Source: a bacterium (GTDB taxonomy: Bacteria > Zhuqueibacterota > Zhuqueibacteria > Oleimicrobiales > Geothermoviventaceae). Taken from it: DNA of 64,000 bases. Location: positions 175,342 to 239,341 of the forward strand of contig JAPWUV010000006.1 of assembly GCA_028275345.1 (NCBI GenBank). The letters run 5' to 3'. This document shows, piece after piece, positions 9,538-17,352 of this stretch. A program made the position numbers and the translations under genes. A model generated the notes under the pieces. The model was given only the letters and a program-made list of their open reading frames with translations, was not told the origin of the DNA and ran no database searches. Numbering within the stretch: the stretch's first letter is position 1; each line of letters begins with the position of its first letter.

Positions 9538-12500
9538 CTAGCGGAGGAGAAGCAACTTGCGGGCTGCATGGACTTGATCCCCCACTTGCAGTCTCGCCAC
9601 GTAGACTCCATTGGGGAGAAATCGACCGCTCACGTCTCTCCCATCCCAATGGAAATGGGAAGCTCCCGAAACCGGGAGGCGGCCGGTGAAGCGGGAAACC
9701 TCCCTCCCCCGGGCATCCACAAGGACCAACGCGAATTCGGATCCCGGCGGGCCCTGCACGGAGAAGACCGTTCGGTCCACCACCGGATTCGGATGAACCT
9801 CATCCAGCTGCCATCCGCGCGGCACGGACTCCGCGCTCCGCGATTGGCTCACATGAGCCGGCTGCGGAATGAGAAGCAGCTGAACCGGCTTGAGCGGATC
9901 CCAGCTTGCCAGAAGCAGAGAGATCTCCTGGCCCGGCGAGCCAGATTTGCGGAATTCCAGTCGGAGCTGCGACGTCTGGCCCGACCAGAGTACCAGGGAA
10001 CCTTCCGACAGCCGGATGCCACCGGGATGGCGGGTCGGAAGAAATGCGCGCCAGGGCCCCGGATCGGGCGCATGATCGAAAACCCTGAAGGACCCGTGCC
10101 ACTTCGCCTGCACGCTGAGACAGAACGGGACCACGGCGTTCGTGTCCAGCGGCGAGAAAAGACTTTCCGGAACCGCCACGCTGAGGTCGCAGCCGTCGAA
10201 GGAGACTCCCGCCAGACTGAGGATCGGCCTCCAGGCGTTCGCCTGCCACACTTCCAAGGAACCGGAAGTGAGGTCAGCGAGGATCCGCAAGTCCGCCCCC
10301 AAACCCCCTACCCGCTCCCCGGTAGCCGTGTCCTGGTCGCTGTCCAGGAAAAACGCCCACTGCCATTCCAGAGTGTCCGGGAGAGGGCTCCAGTGAGAGA
10401 CGGTGTAGCGGATCCCCTCGCCGTCGAGTTCAGCTGAAATGGACTTCACATCCGCGAGCGAGTGCTCCCTGAGATCCCGCCACAGTTCGATTCGGAAAGG
10501 CGCCGGTCGTTCCCCCGGCAAGGGCCTCACCACCGCCCCGGGCAACGCTGCCACGAAGAGATCGCCGGCGCCTGCGTTCCGAACCTCCACCGTCGCCTGC
10601 TGAGAATCGGGCTCCCCCGGGAGTTCCTCCACCACCAGCACCCTCGCCTCCAGGACCGGCTTTCCAAGCGCCAAATAGATCCTGCCCGTTTCCCACTCCG
10701 GAAGCGAGAAAGGTGCAGCCAGGGACGGGAAGTACCCAGCCGCCGTGGCCTGCGCAACATACTCGCCGGCAGGGAGAAGACACCGATATTCGCCGCTGGA
10801 ATTCGTCCTCGTCCAGATGACGGAGTCCGAAGGAGCCAAACGTGGGCGAAAACTCACGGTAGCCCCGGGAACCGGGAGGCTGGTGGCGAGCTCCTGCACG
10901 CTTCCTCTCACCCAATGAGCTCCGGCAAGGCGACAGAAGAAGCTGCGGGTAAAGGACCGCCCTTCGTGGGTCTCGATCACCAGTTGTACCGGGACTGCGG
11001 TTGCGCCCTCCGGAAGTCCCTGGAGCCGAAAGACGTGCGAGGCGGTCACGGCGATTTCCTGAGAGGCTTCCACCCCGGGAAAGGAGATGCACGTGTCCAG
11101 TGGGATCACCCAGGGCAGTGAGGTTCGGAAACGAAGAACCCCTCCTTGCGTGGGCTCATTCCCTTCATTGCGAAGTCCGATGCGGAAGCCGAATTCTTCT
11201 CCTGGGTCGAGGACTCCGTTCGCCGTTGCCGCTGGCTCCAGCACTTCCAACGAGGTCACCAGCGGGATGGGGGCGCGGAGGCCGCTCGCCTCGAACACGC
11301 GCGCGATCCCCCAGCCGTACGTATTGTCAGGCCGATGCGCCTGCGAGGCTGTGGAGATGAGAGCTTGGCGCGCGTCCCAGCCGGTCCATTCCGGATGAAC
11401 CTCCAGCAGCAACGCACAGGCGCCGCCGATTAGAGGTGTAGACAGGGAAGTGCCACTCGCCGAACCGAAGGAGCTGGGGCTCCGACGAGTGGCGCAGCGC
11501 GTCCCAACACCGCGTGCGCACACCTCCGGTTTGATCCTGCCGTCGAAGGTGGGCCCCCGGGAGCTCCAGCTGGCGATCACTCCGTTGGCATCCACTGCCC
11601 CGACGGCGATCACGCTGTCGCCATCCGCCGGGGCGCTGATATGGCCCCAAGGGGTATTGTTCCAGTTGCCGGCCGCCACCACTACCGCGATCCCCTGTTT
11701 GGCAGCCCAATCCGCAGCCCTGGTGCAGACCGCCGTATTGCCATCCATATCCTCAAAGCGATACCAATCAAAATACCCGAGGGAACTGGAGATGACGTCA
11801 GCCCCCAGGCTGTCGGCCCACTCGACGGCCGCCGCCCAGTAGTCTTCCTCGACGGGGGTCTCGCTCCGCTCGTCCTCGGTCTTCGCCAGGAGAAAGTCCG
11901 CTCCGTAAGCGGGACCAATCAGTTCCCCTTCGCAGAACCCTGCCAACGCTGACCACGTGTAGGTACCGTGGGAATCCGAGTAGTCTGTGGGATCATCCCA
12001 ATTGCGCTCGGTGTCGCCATCGCCCATCACAAAGTCTCTCTCGGCGACGATGCGCAAACGGGAAAAGGCCTCGTGCCTCTTGAAAAAGCCCGTATCGAAC
12101 ATCGCCACCAGCACGCCCCGTCCCGAGTAGCCGAGCTCATGCAGCAAGGGCACCTGGATCTGTTCGAGCTGGGCCTGGGACGGACCGTAGTCCAGCCGAT
12201 ACTTGGGCACCGAGGGTTGCAGGACCTCGCTCCTGGTCTCGATCGCCTCGGAAGGAGGTTTCTCTCGTTTCGCTCCCACCACCGGTCTCAAGAGAGCCAC
12301 GAAAGGCATTTCTGCGATCCGGAGAATCTGACTCGGCGTGGCCCACACGGTGACGGCGTTGAACCAGCGCGATCGCGTCCGCAGCTGGGCGCCTGTGCCG
12401 AGGACGGCCCGCACGTACGGCTCAAACACTGGCAGATCCTCGAAGCCGCTCACCTGCCCTTCGCGTCGGACCTTCAACCGACGCTGGATCGCTCGCTGCG

Positions 12501-12750
12501 TGAGGCACCTCTCGGGCACAGACAAGGCCTCAGCCAGCGCGATCTCGGAGCGGAGTCCCTTGTCGGTGAAGAAGACCCACACTTTGAGACGTTCCGCCGG
12601 GGCCGAAGTCTGGAGCCGATCGGCCAACGGAGGCGAAATCTTAGGAGAGGCCGGAAGCCGGATCAGCTCGCTCTGGATCCCCTGGCCGAAAGAGAGCGCC
12701 CATGAAGCCAAAAACAGCAGGGCAGCGGTTGACCCTCTCGCAAGTCTCAC
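9538..12750 (-). CDS. Secreted subtilisin-like serine protease with sorting-type C-terminus
   Basis: A 1070-residue S8 protease. Numbered from the GTG at 12750, the triad is D219 (VAMFDTG), H261 (DSHGTYTW) and S435 (SASGTSLSTP), with the oxyanion Asn at 362 (VAAGNW). A signal peptide (about residues 5-22, ending SFGQG) and a propeptide-like region precede the catalytic domain; Ig-like and carboxypeptidase-regulatory-like modules follow. The C-terminus, about 90 residues, has the pattern HPNPVVDRTVF, HWDGRDVSG, NGVYVARL and ends KLLLLR, resembling FlgD/type IX sorting domains. Start: the frame is open to 13023, but only the GTG at 12750 directly precedes a signal peptide; its ribosome binding site is weak (GGGTGG). 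The same ending recurs in the genes at 57344 and 61254, suggesting shared export. Confidence 0.88.
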   Translation of the reverse strand: MRLARGSTAALLFLASWALSFGQGIQSELIRLPASPKISPPLADRLQTSAPAERLKVWVFFTDKGLRSEIALAEALSVPERCLTQRAIQRRLKVRREGQVSGFEDLPVFEPYVRAVLGTGAQLRTRSRWFNAVTVWATPSQILRIAEMPFVALLRPVVGAKREKPPSEAIETRSEVLQPSVPKYRLDYGPSQAQLEQIQVPLLHELGYSGRGVLVAMFDTGFFKRHEAFSRLRIVAERDFVMGDGDTERNWDDPTDYSDSHGTYTWSALAGFCEGELIGPAYGADFLLAKTEDERSETPVEEDYWAAAVEWADSLGADVISSSLGYFDWYRFEDMDGNTAVCTRAADWAAKQGIAVVVAAGNWNNTPWGHISAPADGDSVIAVGAVDANGVIASWSSRGPTFDGRIKPEVCARGVGTRCATRRSPSSFGSASGTSLSTPLIGGACALLLEVHPEWTGWDARQALISTASQAHRPDNTYGWGIARVFEASGLRAPIPLVTSLEVLEPAATANGVLDPGEEFGFRIGLRNEGNEPTQGGVLRFRTSLPWVIPLDTCISFPGVEASQEIAVTASHVFRLQGLPEGATAVPVQLVIETHEGRSFTRSFFCRLAGAHWVRGSVQELATSLPVPGATVSFRPRLAPSDSVIWTRTNSSGEYRCLLPAGEYVAQATAAGYFPSLAAPFSLPEWETGRIYLALGKPVLEARVLVVEELPGEPDSQQATVEVRNAGAGDLFVAALPGAVVRPLPGERPAPFRIELWRDLREHSLADVKSISAELDGEGIRYTVSHWSPLPDTLEWQWAFFLDSDQDTATGERVGGLGADLRILADLTSGSLEVWQANAWRPILSLAGVSFDGCDLSVAVPESLFSPLDTNAVVPFCLSVQAKWHGSFRVFDHAPDPGPWRAFLPTRHPGGIRLSEGSLVLWSGQTSQLRLEFRKSGSPGQEISLLLASWDPLKPVQLLLIPQPAHVSQSRSAESVPRGWQLDEVHPNPVVDRTVFSVQGPPGSEFALVLVDARGREVSRFTGRLPVSGASHFHWDGRDVSGRFLPNGVYVARLQVGDQVHAARKLLLLR

Positions 12751-13081
12751 TTTCCACCCGCTCTGTGCTTGCGTTACTCGGCGTGGGCTCCGCGCCGACT
12801 CACCGCGGCGGACTCCGGAGCCTCCTCGGGCGCGACGCAGACAAAGACGCCAGCCCCCGCGGAGTAGGACTCCCTCCTCCGACAGAGCGGAGGAACGAGT
12901 TGCGTCCTCCGCCCCCGGGGAGGCAGTTCTCTGGCATCGCCGCGCAGGAAAGCAGGTGCTCTCGCCCCGCGACCGTTCGAAACATCCTGCAAGCGCCGAC
13001 CGCCGGTCGACCGAAAGATCCATTCTTGTGACCGCAGTCCCCCTTTCGCAGCCCAGGGATCCTCGACCAGGGACATTCCAC
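12751..13081 (-). other. 331-base leader of the subtilase gene with GC-rich hairpins
   Basis: No gene is supported here. On the minus strand, upstream of the GTG at 12750, there is a strong hairpin: 12888-12897 pairs with 12903-12911 with one bulged base and a 5-base loop. A second inverted repeat lies at about 12860-12881. No known riboswitch consensus was recognised. If the true start were further upstream, part of this would be coding, but the translated sequence is rich in Arg, Gly and Cys and does not look like protein. Confidence 0.35.
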
Positions 13082-14119
13082 CTACGATGAGCTGTTCCTT
13101 GGCCGGCGGAGCTGTTGGCGGATCTCGTCCGGTGTAGCCGTCCCAGTGGTGAAAAGCTTCTTCACCACCACCGAGGCAGCCGCATTAGCCAAGGTCACGG
13201 CCGTCACGATGTCGCTTCCGCCGGCCAAGGCGACGGTGAGCATCGCGGCGAAGGTATCCCCGGCTCCGGTCACATCCACTTCGCCCGCCGCGGTCCAGGT
13301 GGGGACGGGGATGGGTTCCTTCCCTGCCTGGAAGATCATGGCCCCCTTCTCCGCAAGCGTGACCACAAGGTACTGGGGGCCAGTCAGCTCCAGAAAGCGG
13401 AACGCCGCGCGCTCCAGCTCCTCGCCCTCCAGGCAGGCGTTCTCCGGCAGGCCCAAGCCGAGGGCCAGTTCCACCTCATTGGGCACAAGGGCCGTGAAGC
13501 CGCGGAACCGCTGGATGCGACGTCGGGAATCGCCGACAAGCACAGTGCGGCTTCCGGCGGCACTCCGGGTGAGGGCGTCCAGGATGGGAGCTGTCACCAC
13601 TCCCGTCTCCTGGACCTCATTGTAGTCATCGACGATGATCGCATCCCAATGCGGGGCTTCGGCGCGCAAGATCTCAACCAGTCGCTGCTGGTCCCTCGGG
13701 CTCACAGGCTCCGTATTCTCCTGGTCGAAACGAGCCACTTGCTGCTTGCGGCCGTGGTAGGAGGAAGCGTAGATCTTGTTGAAGGTGGGGGTGAGCCGAT
13801 GCGGATCTCGGATCAGGTACCGGGTGTCGACGCCTCGCCTGTCGAACTCCCGCACCATGATTTCTGCTGAAAGATCGTCCCCGATGACGCCGACCGCATA
13901 GGTCTGCGCTCCGAGGGCACGCACGTTCAGGGTGGTATTACCTCCGCCCCCCGGGAGGTACTCATCGTGCTCCACCCGCACGATGGGAACGGGCGCCTCC
14001 CGCGAGATGGCCTCCATATTCCCCACGATGTAGCGATCGAGGTAAAAGTCCCCGACAACGGCGATCTTGAGCCGGGGCGCCGCCGCAAAAACCCTTTCCG
14101 CCGCCTGCTGCAGGTCCAT
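13082..14119 (-). CDS. PfkB-family kinase, heptose-7-phosphate kinase-like (HldE N-domain type)
   Basis: A 345-residue ribokinase-fold sugar kinase. It has VVGDFYLDRYIVG near the N-terminus, SREAPVPIVRVEH and LPGGGGNTTLNVRALGA (substrate region), and the C-terminal anion-hole/catalytic motif DVTGAGDTF. These line up well with the kinase half of HldE (RfaE), which phosphorylates D-glycero-D-manno-heptose 7-phosphate on the route to ADP-heptose for LPS core. The cytidylyl/adenylyltransferase half of HldE is absent, so it would be a stand-alone HldA/RfaE1-type enzyme. Another PfkB substrate remains possible. Start: ATG at 14119 with GAGGG five bases upstream. It lies upstream of the subtilase with a 331-base gap, so co-transcription is uncertain. 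Confidence 0.8.
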   Translation of the reverse strand: MDLQQAAERVFAAAPRLKIAVVGDFYLDRYIVGNMEAISREAPVPIVRVEHDEYLPGGGGNTTLNVRALGAQTYAVGVIGDDLSAEIMVREFDRRGVDTRYLIRDPHRLTPTFNKIYASSYHGRKQQVARFDQENTEPVSPRDQQRLVEILRAEAPHWDAIIVDDYNEVQETGVVTAPILDALTRSAAGSRTVLVGDSRRRIQRFRGFTALVPNEVELALGLGLPENACLEGEELERAAFRFLELTGPQYLVVTLAEKGAMIFQAGKEPIPVPTWTAAGEVDVTGAGDTFAAMLTVALAGGSDIVTAVTLANAAASVVVKKLFTTGTATPDEIRQQLRRPRNSSS

Positions 14120-14688
14120 TGCGTCCCTCGCTTTCTTCAGATCAGGTCATCGGAACCATCCCAACTCCGCGCATTGGCCGCCCCGGCCCTCGCCACGTAT
14201 CCCGTCGAGCGCCTCTTCTGGAAAGCCCACCGTTGGAAGACGTGCACTTCTTCGCGGCCCCCGCTCGCGTGTGGCCCCCTCAGGCCGCAATCTCCGCATT
14301 CGCCCGGGAAAGGAGTTCTCGGCGAATCACCGGAAGCGGCAAGTTCCCTTCGCTCTCCCCCGACGCATTCGCACTTGCCCTTCTGGCGAGATGCTGAGCG
14401 CCCTCCGCCGCGCCACGGTTCAGACCCGGTCCTCCAGCCGCGGATCAATGCGACCCCGCGATCCCGCCCAAATCGGTCCCTTCGGCAAGAACCAACGCAC
14501 CGGATCCGGCACGACCGGAGTACCGTCTCGCCGGTCTCTGCGAATCCGCGCTGGATCTGGAAGGTCCCGTCGCTTCGCCTGTGGAGACGGTGAAACCTGA
14601 CCCGCCGATTCGTAGCATTGCCCCGCTGGGCGAACGGGTTACGCCAGCCGAAAGCCGATGTCCCCCGGATCCGTCCAGTGGTCGAAGC
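14120..14688. other. 569-base gap without a recognisable gene
   Basis: This stretch separates the heptose-kinase-like gene from the UPF0173 hydrolase gene. Open frames on both strands translate to Arg/Pro/Ser-rich sequence without motifs and look like chance. I see no tRNA, clear terminator or known riboswitch. It could hold a long leader for the downstream kinase gene or a decayed gene. Confidence 0.4.
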
Positions 14689-15375
14689 TCAGATTTCCAG
14701 GGATTCGCCGAAGGCCAGAACCTTCGCCTTGAAGCCTTTGGCTGCCACCTTCTGGGCAAATTCCTGGGGATCCTGATCGATTACGCCGAAGGTCTTGTAG
14801 TGCATCGGGATGGCCAGCGAGGGCTTCAACAACTCCACGGCCTTGACTGCGTCGTCGATGCCCATGGTGAAATTGTCGCCAATGGGAAGCAGAGCAACGT
14901 CGATGCGGTTCATCTCGCCGATGAGCTGCATGTCCAGGAAGAGGCCTGTGTCGCCCGCATGATAGATGTTGCGGCCATCGATGGTCACCAGATAGCCGCA
15001 GGGATTGCCCATGTAGGCCATCTTGCCATTGATCTCCATTCCCGAGCCGTGGTGGGCAATGGTCAGTTTGACGCGCCCAAACGGGAACGGGAAAGACCCG
15101 CCAATGTGCATCGGATGCACTTTGGCCCCTTGGGACTGGCAATACATCGCCAGCTCATACGGAGCGATGATGGTCGCCCCATTGGCCTTGGCAATGGTCA
15201 GGCCGTCCCCAACATGATCGCCGTGCCCGTGGGTGAGGAGAACGAAGTCCGCACGAATCTGCTCCGCCTTTGCCGCCGCCACCGGATTGCCGGTGAGGAA
15301 CGGATCGATGACGAGTCGGTGGGTCTTCCCTTCCACCAGAAAGGCGGCATGCCCAAGGTAGGTCAGCTTCGGCAT
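14689..15375 (-). CDS. UPF0173 metal-dependent hydrolase (metallo-beta-lactamase fold)
   Basis: A 228-residue cytoplasmic protein with the metallo-beta-lactamase signature THGHGDHVGD (zinc ligands), a second ligand region IAHHGSG, NIYHAGDTGLF and a final AIPMHYKTFG. Length and motif order match the UPF0173 (YtkL/UlaG-related) family, whose physiological substrate is generally unknown. Start: ATG at 15375 is preceded by GGAGGAGGG at suitable spacing. It is 105 bases downstream of folE on the same strand and could share its transcript. Confidence 0.92.
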   Translation of the reverse strand: MPKLTYLGHAAFLVEGKTHRLVIDPFLTGNPVAAAKAEQIRADFVLLTHGHGDHVGDGLTIAKANGATIIAPYELAMYCQSQGAKVHPMHIGGSFPFPFGRVKLTIAHHGSGMEINGKMAYMGNPCGYLVTIDGRNIYHAGDTGLFLDMQLIGEMNRIDVALLPIGDNFTMGIDDAVKAVELLKPSLAIPMHYKTFGVIDQDPQEFAQKVAAKGFKAKVLAFGESLEI

Positions 15376-15480
15376 AGTACCCTCCTCCTTTGCCTCGCCC
15401 TCTCCTGCACTTCCACTCGCCTCGAGACATCCCCCCGGATCCCGCGCTCGAGATGACAGATCGGCGGGGCTTCCCCTGCC

Positions 15481-16092
15481 TCACCTCGGGACCTCCAGGT
15501 GGAGGAGGTCCAGAAACTCCTTCCGCAGCTCTGCGCTCTCGCGGAAGCAGCCGTGAAGGGATCTTGTGGTGATCAAGGAGTCTTTTTTCTCAACTCCCCG
15601 CATCATCATGCAGAGATGCTGCGCCTGCACGACCACGCCCACTCCCTTCGGCTTCAACACATCGCAAAGGGTCTGCGCGATTTGCTCTGTGAGACGTTCC
15701 TGAACCTGAAGTCGCCGGGCGTACATCTCCACGATGCGCGGAATCTTGCTAATCCCGATGATGCGGCCATCCGGAACGTACGCGACGTGCGCTTTCCCGA
15801 AGAAGGGGAGGAGGTGATGCTCGCACATGCTGTAGAAGTCGATGTCCTTGACCACGATCATGTCGCCTGTGCTTTCTTCGAAGATCGCGTCGTTCACCAC
15901 CTCTTCGAGGCGATCCCTATACCCTTTGGTGAGGAAGAGCCAGGCGGTGGCCACTCGCTCCGGCGTGCGAACCAGTCCCTGCCGCTGGGGATCCTCTCCC
16001 AGAAGCGCAAGGAATTGCGCGATGATCTCGCGGATCTCCTTCTCGCGCGCCCGCAACTCCGCCTCCTGCACCGGAACTGACTTGGATTTCAT
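15481..16092 (-). CDS. folE: GTP cyclohydrolase I
   Basis: A 203-residue protein catalysing GTP to 7,8-dihydroneopterin triphosphate, the first step of folate (and some pterin and queuosine) synthesis. Diagnostic motifs are [11 protein letters not shown], the zinc site [18 protein letters not shown] with its Cys and His residues, [22 protein letters not shown] and the second zinc Cys in [10 protein letters not shown]. Length is normal for the homodecameric type IA enzyme. Start: ATG at 16092 has GGAG nine bases upstream; a TTG at 16116 is a weaker alternative. A good promoter lies about 60 bases upstream. Confidence 0.96.
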   Translation of the reverse strand: MKSKSVPVQEAELRAREKEIREIIAQFLALLGEDPQRQGLVRTPERVATAWLFLTKGYRDRLEEVVNDAIFEESTGDMIVVKDIDFYSMCEHHLLPFFGKAHVAYVPDGRIIGISKIPRIVEMYARRLQVQERLTEQIAQTLCDVLKPKGVGVVVQAQHLCMMMRGVEKKDSLITTRSLHGCFRESAELRKEFLDLLHLEVPR

Positions 16093-16152
16093 CTCCCGCA
16101 ACTCCGAACTCGACAACGGCCACCCTGCTGATTGCCCGAACCAGGGGCATCC

Positions 16153-16181
16153 AGTTTAGGAAATCGTGCCATCCCAGTCAA
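16153..16181 (-). promoter_or_regulatory. Sigma-70-type promoter for folE
   Basis: On the minus strand, TTGACT (plus 16176-16181) and TAAACT (plus 16153-16158) are spaced by exactly 17 bases, giving an expected leader of about 55 bases before the folE ATG at 16092. The intergenic region 16093-16416 otherwise contains only the terminator of the preceding transglycosylase gene. Confidence 0.6.
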
Positions 16182-16311
16182 GCTCTATCGTCCCTGCGGG
16201 CCGAGGCTCCGCTTCCGGTCCATTCGTGCCCGCGATAGAGGTCGGGAGGCTCACGGACTCTCGGGAGCTTAGGCGGCAAATCCCGTTCAGCCCGCTAGGC
16301 TGATGGGTGCC

Positions 16312-16353
16312 AAAAACGGTAAAGGCCTCTCCCCGAGGGGTGGGAGAGGCCTT
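16312..16353 (-). terminator. Intrinsic terminator after lytic transglycosylase 2
   Basis: A perfect 12-bp stem (16322-16333 with 16342-16353) with an 8-base loop lies about 60 bases past the stop of the transglycosylase gene. On the minus strand it is followed by TACCG and then TTTTT (16312-16316). Stem strength, T run and position fit well. Confidence 0.8.
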
Positions 16354-16416
16354 GCGCCGTGAGAGAGGAACGGACCAAAGCCATGGAGACTAGCTTTGGA
16401 CTTGTACCCCCGCTAT

Positions 16417-17103
16417 CTATGAGCTCTGCTTCCCCTTTCGGTAGAGTTCCAGGATGGCGGGCACATACTTCTGCGTCTCCTCCGGGAGACGATTCGACTT
16501 CGCCCCTGCCATCCAGAAAGCCGCACCCCTTTCTCCAATGTTGTAGGCCGCCAACCCCCCCTCCAGTCCGTAGCGAGCAATGAGACTTGAGAGGTAGCGA
16601 CACCCTATCCGGATGTTATAGATGGGATCGGTGAGCACTGTGACCGGGTCCGACCAGGTTATGCCCTCGTAATAGGCGATGAACTGGCCCGTCATGGGCA
16701 TGACCTGCATCAGACCGATGGCCCCTGCCGGGGACACGAGCTTCGGATCCCAGGTGCCCCCCGTCTCCTTGGTGATCATGGCCACGATGAGGTCCACATC
16801 CAGGTTCGTGTACTTGAGGCTCATCTCGTAGATCGTGCTGGCGATCTCGTAACGCTCGTCCGAAGGCAATTCCGGATTGGCCTGTTCGATGATCTTCATC
16901 AGTCTTTGCACATGGTACTGTCGCACAGTATCGACGCTGAGCGCGGCCCGCAGCTCATTGAAAGCCTGTTCCAGCTTCTGGATCTGATCCGCCCTGCGCT
17001 GATTGTCCCGGTAGTTGAAAGTGAACCCCACCACGAAACCTACCCCTACCACAACCGCCAAGACTCTCAGCACCGCGACCCACACCCTCGTATTGAACCT
17101 CAT
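16417..17103 (-). CDS. Membrane-anchored lytic transglycosylase (SLT family), copy 2
   Basis: A 228-residue paralogue of the protein encoded at 8551. It has an N-terminal transmembrane anchor (about residues 8-30), a coiled coil (RADQIQKLEQAFNELRAAL) and an SLT domain with TKETGGTWDP (catalytic Glu), SPAGAIGLMQVMP, YNIRIGCRYLSSLI and AAYNIGERGAA. It should cleave peptidoglycan glycan strands at the periplasmic face of the inner membrane. Start: ATG at 17103 with GAGG six bases upstream; a GTG at 17127 is a weaker alternative. It stands alone, about 250 bases downstream of the metal ATPase gene, with its own terminator. The near-identical core motifs point to duplication. Confidence 0.92.
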   Translation of the reverse strand: MRFNTRVWVAVLRVLAVVVGVGFVVGFTFNYRDNQRRADQIQKLEQAFNELRAALSVDTVRQYHVQRLMKIIEQANPELPSDERYEIASTIYEMSLKYTNLDVDLIVAMITKETGGTWDPKLVSPAGAIGLMQVMPMTGQFIAYYEGITWSDPVTVLTDPIYNIRIGCRYLSSLIARYGLEGGLAAYNIGERGAAFWMAGAKSNRLPEETQKYVPAILELYRKGKQSS

Positions 17104-17352
17104 CCTCTCCCTCGCACTTGGACCCACCTTCCATATTCCATAGATGTAGCTACAACTATCATGCCTGTCTCGGTGTGATGGCCCTCACCGGGAGCCCGCT
17201 TTGCCTCATTTTCCGTACGCCCAACTGAGTCCCGATCTCGGAAGTCCGGGCCCTCCAGCACGGCGGAATCGGGGTGGTCGATTTTTGTCAACAATTGGCC
17301 GAAAATCGTTTGGAGATGAGACAGGGGATCGGCTGGTCCCTACCGCAGGAGG

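Noticed and set aside
17279-17320. TTGACA on the minus strand and a CGATTTT/AAAATCG inverted repeat downstream of the metal ATPase gene
   Set aside because: No -10 element lies at the right distance, and the repeat lacks a terminator-like tail.
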